NCBI GenBank assembly: GCA_030142905.1
Contig: JASJOG010000010.1
Location: 3,565,001-3,629,000 of the forward strand
Length of the DNA stretch: 64,000 bases
Reading direction: 5' to 3'
Source: Heliopora coerulea
Taxonomy: Eukaryota; Cnidaria; Anthozoa; Scleralcyonacea; Helioporidae
Of this stretch, positions 58,701 to 64,000 are shown one piece after another (within the stretch, counting starts at the first letter, position 1; each line of letters opens with the position of its first letter). The position numbers and the translations under genes are program-made. Below the pieces are notes generated by a model that saw only the letters and a list, made by a program, of their open reading frames with translations, was not told where the DNA came from and made no database searches.

Positions 58701-59003
58701 ATCCGTGATTTCCGTCGTTGAATTCAAAGTCAAGGAAAGAAAACAGGTAAAAGATTTCGAGCGTGTTTCTGGTTGATGCAATTTAATACAGTTGGGTGAG
58801 AAAGGTGCACTTGGACATGGCGAGAACATTAAGATGGCATCGACCGTTTACGAAAGGGAAAATTGCTTCGGAAACGTCACAGAGAAACAATGTTTCCACA
58901 ACGTTTTCTCATTTGCCCAGGGCTCACCAGCACCTTAAGAAGCACGCTCTTGTGACCCAACACAAGTGAAAACAAGTGTCATTGTTTTGTTTTGTTTTGT
59001 ATT
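55719..59003. other. Intergenic stretch between SZT2 and ALG6 without recognised gene
   Basis: Short open frames at 57403-57889 have no recognisable domain. A dispersed motif (ggatatgcaagtca-atacgc) occurs at 58384, as also at 49991 and 54672. Confidence 0.45.
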
Positions 59004-59009
59004 TTTATT
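59004..59009 (-). promoter_or_regulatory. Candidate ALG6 poly(A) signal (AATAAA)
   Basis: AATAAA on the - strand, about 115 nt past the ALG6 stop, in an A-rich stretch. Position is typical of a poly(A) signal. Confidence 0.45.
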
Positions 59010-59122
59010 TTTGTATTTTGGAATACAATAATACTTTATGAAGGTATCAGTATTTCCATATTAATTTGATAAGATGATGTCTTACTGTTTTTAAATCAAA
59101 TCAATATTTTTCATATTTAACA

Positions 59123-59320
59123 CTATAACGTCTTCTTAGAATCGTCAGTTAAATAACATTCATTGTATTGTAAGTAATGACAGTATAACAGAAACAGCAA
59201 GAAGTGACCGCATGAATACATGGAAATTAGGACAGGATAAAGATCTGGATATCTTCTTGGAGGAGCAATGATATGGCTGAAGAAATGAAGCAAAATGCAT
59301 CCAGACGAGGAAGAAAGAAA
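59123..59320 (-). CDS. ALG6: ALG6 terminal exon with stop
   Basis: Acceptor tttcgatag, TAG stop at 59125-59123. Encodes SHIIAPPRRYPDLYPVLISM and CGHFLLFLLYCHYLQY, matching the last loop and membrane span of ALG6. The first dozen residues (FLSSSSGC) are less certain, since a different acceptor or an extra exon may precede them. Confidence 0.82.
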   Translation of the reverse strand, partial: FLSSSSGCILLHFFSHIIAPPRRYPDLYPVLISMYSCGHFLLFLLYCHYLQYNECYLTDDSKKTL

Positions 59321-62300
59321 CTATCGAAAAAAAGAAACCTATTCGTTAAGGTAAAAATTTATGACCAACGGTTGTCAACGTACAACTTTTTTACTTTGAA
59401 ACAGTGAAAAGTTTATCTTCATTAACTGATCTGGGTAGGCAAGTTGCAATATACCTATCCCAACTACTTGAAACAGAAATTAGTCTCCAGGGGCGCAGCT
59501 TACATGTCTCAACTGCGGTGTTATTTTAGTTATACAAAGGAGTTCACAACCTTTATAATATATTATTTAAGTACGCAAAATCTGGTGTGAATTATTTTTT
59601 GAATTCCAAAATTTTACTCAAAGATTTCCAAACGAAACTTTCCAATAAAATTCAAAAATACAAAAATGAGAAAAAGCTAGTGGGAAAACCGCATTACACT
59701 TCAACAACGTACCCGTTTCTCGCAAATTAAAATATTAGAAATTACTTGAAAAATAATTAAGCAACGAAAGCATGATCGCAGGCGCAGAACTTAAATCTGT
59801 AGGGAGCCTCTTTCATGTATACGGGCTTAACCAATTGTCTCGCATTTCCAGTTTTTAAATTTCGGGTATCATTAATAGTATAAGGTTTAGACTTAGTCTT
59901 ACAGGCGTGTCTGATGCAAGAAACACTTGAGTATGACAAGAACCTTCAATGGTTAAGATTTTATATTTTAACACTTGCTTGAGAGTTTCGTAGTAACTGA
60001 AAACTAATATTAAAGTTGAAAACATGCACTTACCAGAAATTTTGATGAGCTTGCTGCGCATTTGAAATTCACGACGAAAGAAAGAGCGACAAGTAGAAAG
60101 AGGAGTACAGTTGGAATGTATGCTAAAAGTAATCCGTCTTTTTCAAGCAGGGGAATCATACTGTAAAACAATGTAACACAACGTAAGTTTAGTTGTATCT
60201 TCAGAAACACATAATTTAATTTTTATTTTGATTTAATATTTCGCCTAACTCCCTAAAATGTTGACATGAAAAAATCCTCGGTTATCCCAGCTGATGGATA
60301 AAATGACCGAAAATATTTGGTACTATGTCAGCATATACCATTAGTATCGTGTAAATTGCTACCTTAATAGTAAGTAAATCAATGAAACCAGACTCGACAA
60401 GCAAACCACGAGCCATGAAAAAATACGATTGGTCCCTAATGTACTAAAATTCAAGACTCGTTTCTTTGCTAACTATATTGGCGGATCCAGAGCTGTTAAA
60501 TACGTCATAGGTCTTAAATTTCACGATAATGCATGGGATAACTCAGCAGAAGACTTTCGTTGCTCAATGTGGCAGAGGCTGCAGTACTGATGAAAAAAAA
60601 CAACTGTCAATTTAACTTGCACTCGTCGTTGGTCCTTCATATTACTGGTGCTTCCTGACAGGAAACTCTTTCACGAAAGTAAACTTATAAACGCGACTGC
60701 GTTTAGGACTTTCACATGGCCTGGCAATGTTTGGTACCGATAACACTGAGAGCACGAGTTAAAATACTCGATTTAGAACCATAGATTTTGATGAAGCTTT
60801 TAAATTACCTGAGGTACCAACATAGCCATCTCAAAACCTTCGTAGACTCTTAATTTCCCCCTCCCTTTCCGCACATACTGGGTCGGCCATTGAACTGCGA
60901 AGCAGTAATTAATGGACAGTATTCAAGAACGTTTTCCAATGCTACGAGGTAGCCGTGCAATCTTCGCTTTGTTCTTTAAACTTACTAGTTGAACAAACTG
61001 TCGGAAATAAAATTACAATTGGCCGTACCAGAAAAAAGAAGAGTACATTGATTGTGCAGTATGTTGTATCTTGTTCGAATAGAGCAAAATAGGGTTTCAA
61101 AATGATTTAATTTGGTAAGAAGGTGGCTACCAATTTAACTTTTTGGGGATTAGTGTACAATATAAAATACCGATGAATTCCTTTGGTTAACTAATGTTCT
61201 TAAATTTTCATCGAATGAATTGCGGTCTTAACGAAAATTTATCCAAATTTCTGTAAATTGCAATAACCAGATCTTTCACTAACTTAACAAAACTGAATTT
61301 TCGACATTTTCAATTACTGATGTTGCCGTGAAAATAGGGGAATCTTGAACCTACCCTACCAGCTTAAACTCCCATCGCATTCCTACTCTGCCAAACTTGG
61401 AGTTATGAACTATAACCATTCCAGAGTTACGTCCAAGGGAAGTATGAGGTGCGGAAAAATATCAGTCTCCTTAAGGAATCTTCACGTGGTTACATTTCAT
61501 TTACATTCAAATGCGTGATAAAAGCGGTTGTACAGAGCAATCCAGATGGAAAACAACAGATACATTTCACATTCCTCAGTTGTTTCGATTACTTTCATCA
61601 TGTTCGTTGTCCGGAAACAGAAAGAAAGAGAATGACAGCATGCAATCGTACTTCTGAAGTTGATCATTTAGCTAACATTTAATATTGCTTAAGTTAACAA
61701 GGCTTTTTTATAGCTAAGGTTGATCGGCTTTTTGTGCTGCATTCGTGCGAAGAGCGACGAAATATTTTTAAGTAAATATCAAATGAGATAGATTTACTAC
61801 ACTACAATTGCCACAAAAATGCAAACAGTTGATAACTCTACGCTCCTGTCAGGTCAAAAGCCACTAAGTAACTGTTGGTCAAGTTTTTACAATTCTATCT
61901 GTTGCTAGCGCAACACTCAAATTCATTGCAATATACGCATCTGTTTACATTAGTAATGCGTAACTAGACAGAGACAACTAACAACGTTACATTTGTAAAA
62001 GCACATGTTGCAGTTTTCAAACTTGTGTACTTTTTCTTGAGACAGAACATACACGTATGCCCAAGCATACCTTAAAGTACCCAACGTTATCTCACCTAAA
62101 GGTTGCTACTAATAGGAACCATGTAAATTCCAAGGGTTTTGACGGCAGAAGCAGACTGGCGGGCCTTTTTAAAAAACATTGAAATACTTTCATTAGTATA
62201 CAGCAATCTCATGCAATTTATTTTACAAAAAGGTTACATAACAGTTGCTTATAGATACTTCCGGATCTGAGAATAGTCAACGGCAGGCGATGTTGCTGAA

Positions 62301-63093
62301 GTATGTCAACCATTTGCTTTACTTAAAAAATAAACTTACAATGTGACCAGAAGAATGGATTTTTCGTGAACTTGGAATGAGAAAAGGAAGAAAGCTAACG
62401 ACGAATTGACCTAGGAAAAAAAAACAACAGAAATGCTTAGTGATCTAAAATCTATAGGTATTCGATTAGTAAAAATGAGAACCACAGTAATCTCTCCAGC
62501 TGATATCTTAAGCACTTACAAGTGTAAACAAGAAGGACTTCGCCGTTGGTCGCACAACTAACATAAGATTAGACGGAACAAGAAGAGCCAGTGTTGCGCA
62601 GCCACTAAACAAGAAAGTGACCATGGATAATATTGGTATGTGTTTGTGCATATCAGATCTTCACGACAAGAAGAAACAGAAACTAACAATTCTCACAGCT
62701 AATGAAATAGCTAAGAATAACTATTACTTCACAGCTAAGAATAACTACCACGATTATCGATCGCCACTGTTTAATTCTTATAAATCAAGAATAAATTACG
62801 AAAAAAATATGTGAAATTTTTCAGTCATGTAGATATGCATACCTGAGGGCAATTAATGATTTCATGGAAAACATATTCCTAAGTTTAAAGATGATGGATA
62901 ATGAACACCAAACATTTGCAACCTTATCCTATAAGCAACAGTAAATAGGATGCAGTTACAATGAGGTTGAGTAAGGTTCACAGAATGAAATTCATACTTT
63001 TTAAGGCATACCTCGTAAAGCCCTCGTGCAAAAGGAAATAGTCGGTGAAGGACTTGAGCAGCTAAATGAAAATCCTGCAAGAACGGTGACCAA
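59123..63093 (-). CDS. ALG6: ALG6 alpha-1,3-glucosyltransferase, C-terminal half (7 exons)
   Basis: Reading leftwards on the - strand, seven phase-compatible exons give 235 residues and a TAG stop: 63093-63012, 62928-62843, 62604-62520, 62410-62340, 62155-62096, 60160-60034 and 59320-59123. Diagnostic motifs are VLHRLFPFARGLYE joined to DKVANVWCSL, FQVHEKSILLVTL, FTWFLLVATFSMIPLLEKDG and PPRRYPDLYPVLIS. ALG6 is a multi-pass ER enzyme (family GT57) that transfers the first glucose from dolichyl-phosphate glucose to Man9GlcNAc2-PP-dolichol in N-glycan precursor synthesis. The DKVAN motif separates it from the paralogue ALG8. The N-terminal half lies beyond the right edge or in unrecognised exons. 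About 20 residues seem short between the last two exons compared with the human protein as I remember it, so a small exon may be missing. Confidence 0.88.
60034..60160 (-). CDS. ALG6: ALG6 exon (SMIPLLEKDG, membrane span)
   Basis: Acceptor ttgttttacag, donor ctg|gtaagt. Encodes SMIPLLEKDGLLLAYIPTVL and LFLLVALSFVVNF, a membrane helix. Phase 2 in, phase 0 out. Confidence 0.87.
60161..62095. other. ALG6 intron, nothing recognised
   Basis: About 1.9 kb between the two most 3' membrane-span exons; no exon, repeat pair or RNA gene seen on either strand. Confidence 0.45.
62096..62155 (-). CDS. ALG6: ALG6 exon (FTWFLLVATF)
   Basis: Acceptor cccgccag (weak pyrimidine tract), donor tag|gtgaga. Encodes LLLPSKPLEFTWFLLVATF; joined to the next exon it gives VATFSMIPLL, as in ALG6. 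Confidence 0.82.
   Translation of the reverse strand, partial: SASAVKTLGIYMVPISSNL
62340..62410 (-). CDS. ALG6: ALG6 exon (VHEKSILLVTL)
   Basis: Acceptor tttcctag, donor att|gtaagt. Encodes VNSSLAFFLFSFQVHEKSIL and LVT, the conserved FQVHEKSILL motif of ALG6/ALG8-type glucosyltransferases. Confidence 0.9.
62520..62604 (-). CDS. ALG6: ALG6 exon (hydrophobic, loop)
   Basis: Acceptor cttgtttag, donor ctt|gtaagt. Encodes SGCATLALLVPSNLMLVVRP and TAKSFLFTL: a membrane span plus the short loop before the HEKSI block. Phases fit both sides. Confidence 0.8.
62843..62928 (-). CDS. ALG6: ALG6 exon (DKVANVWCS)
   Basis: Acceptor gcttatag, donor cag|gtatgc. Encodes DKVANVWCSLSIIFKLRNMF and SMKSLIALR. 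DKVAN-WC is the ALG6 signature. Phase 0 in, phase 2 out. Confidence 0.9.
63012..63093 (-). CDS. ALG6: ALG6 exon (LHRLFPFARGLYE)
   Basis: Acceptor ttactttttag, donor gag|gtatgc on the - strand. Encodes WSPFLQDFHLAAQVLHRLFP and FARGLYE. The internal ttgcag at 63080-63075 is not used, because WSPFL upstream of it matches the family. Confidence 0.88.
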
Positions 63094-63923
63094 CTAAAAA
63101 GTAAAAACAAAATATTAAAGTTTTATCAAACGCTCCTGTTTCTGTTGTTATCTTCCAAATGTCCTTCCTCTTTAATAAAGCACATAGTTGTTTTCCAATA
63201 CAACCAATGGAGTAAACCAGTTATTCTGTCAGATGGAAGAATCAGGATGCCTTTTCATGTTCTGACTCGACTATGCCACATATTTTTGTTTGAGGTCCAC
63301 CATGTATTTCACCCCAATTTTCAAGGTCAATAAAAACTGTGGAGCAATTGAGAATTGAAAAGTGATACCACTTTAACGGAAAAAAATTAAGAAAATTTCC
63401 CAAAGCAATGGTCAAAATTTTCTCATATTCTACGATAACTTAACGGCTACTTGTGAGATTCAATGAAACCACTCATCCTATATTATTTAGCTGTGGTGTA
63501 GTGAAGGGGGAGTTGAACCCTTTATTGCAACCACAAACGTAAAAGGCTGTGCCAACAATAAAAACAAAAGGTGACATTGAGACTAAATCCTGGATTCAGG
63601 TGATACTCTACACTAAACATCCAAAGAGAAAGATCAACCAATTCGCCTGCTATTTAGTCACCTGCTCTCTTAAACAGGTTCATGACTGAATACATTAACT
63701 TCACAAGTTCAATATTAGCACGCGGTACTGTAGCTCGTCTTTTCCACGTACCTGACATACAGTATATTGCATACCGTGTACCTACCATATAGCAAACGTA
63801 AGTATGACTGTAATCCCCAGGCAGAAAACCTTATACACAGACCTCGCCCTAGACAATCGAAAGATAAATACCAAAAATCAGATGATGGTTTCCTAATTTT
63901 TTTTTAGTACGTGTTGAAGATAG
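63094..63923. other. Stretch upstream of the first visible ALG6 exon
   Basis: No exon of the ALG6 N-terminal half recognised on the - strand. Presumed intron; the next upstream exon must end in phase 2. Confidence 0.4.
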
Positions 63924-64000
63924 ATCGTCCAGGTTAGTGTAGTCTTGAGAAAGACTGTTGGTGACTGACGTTTCGACGGCCTCAGCGACGGTCATCTTCA
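63924..64000 (-). mobile_element. Third Penelope-like copy, cut by the window edge
   Basis: The same terminal-repeat sequence (gatcgtccaggttagtgtag, then gactgttgg, then gtttcgac) starts here in the same orientation as the 42-kb copy. It differs by a short deletion in the ttggttgaagtgac part and by several bases in stem II, so it is a diverged subfamily copy or a solo terminal repeat. Confidence 0.8.
63962..64000 (-). ncRNA. Partial hammerhead motif at the window edge
   Basis: On the - strand TGAAGA, stem II with a GCTGA loop, GAAA, CGTC and agtca are present. The first core base and the 5' strand of stem I fall past base 64000. Stem II differs from the other copies but keeps pairing potential. 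Confidence 0.6.

Noticed and set aside
59757..59939. - strand frame ending RFKFCACDHAFVA near ALG6
   Set aside because: Its possible acceptor does not fit the phase of the adjacent ALG6 exon, and the true C-terminus is found at 59123-59320.
1..64000. CRISPR arrays, operons or bacterial-type promoters
   Set aside because: None seen; gene structure is that of an animal genome.

Overview
This is animal nuclear DNA: AT-rich, with intron-split genes, GT-AG junctions and dense interspersed repeats. The repeat style (Penelope-like retroelements with hammerhead ribozymes, many small inverted-repeat DNA elements) and the intron-rich, vertebrate-like gene structure suggest an anthozoan cnidarian such as a stony coral. 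That assignment is inference from memory, not a database result.

Two conserved protein genes converge tail to tail. On the + strand, 34 phase-compatible exons between 2139 and 46633 encode 2695 residues of SZT2, the large scaffold subunit of KICSTOR, the complex that holds GATOR1 at the lysosome and restrains mTORC1 when amino acids are scarce. Roughly the first 900 residues lie to the left of the window; the stop codon is at 46631-46633. On the - strand, seven phase-compatible exons from 63093 down to 59123 encode the C-terminal 235 residues of ALG6, the ER glucosyltransferase that adds the first glucose to the lipid-linked N-glycan precursor. Its 5' half lies to the right. The two genes share no evident pathway.

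Region by region: 1-2138 holds a long-terminal-inverted-repeat DNA element (93-1496). 2139-46633 is SZT2, whose introns carry foldback and MITE-like elements, polypurine/polypyrimidine tracts, two degenerate 5-bp arrays, a dead Tc1/mariner element (36121-37749) and a 5'-truncated Penelope-like element (41951-43524, - strand). 46634-59122 is a gene-free, repeat-rich intergenic stretch with a hAT-type MITE (47239-47427), a nearly intact Penelope-like element (50508-53320) and another inverted-repeat element (54887-55718). 59123-63093 is ALG6. The window ends inside a third Penelope-like copy (from about 63924).

The most interesting signal is the Penelope-like family. Each of the three copies carries a hammerhead-ribozyme motif in its terminal repeat. 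Two copies have clear 12-14 bp target-site duplications and near-identical protein sequence, which points to recent activity. The longest copy starts with a perfect 109-bp-arm palindrome centred on the ribozyme stem II hairpin, and its reading frame has no AUG for about the first 308 codons.
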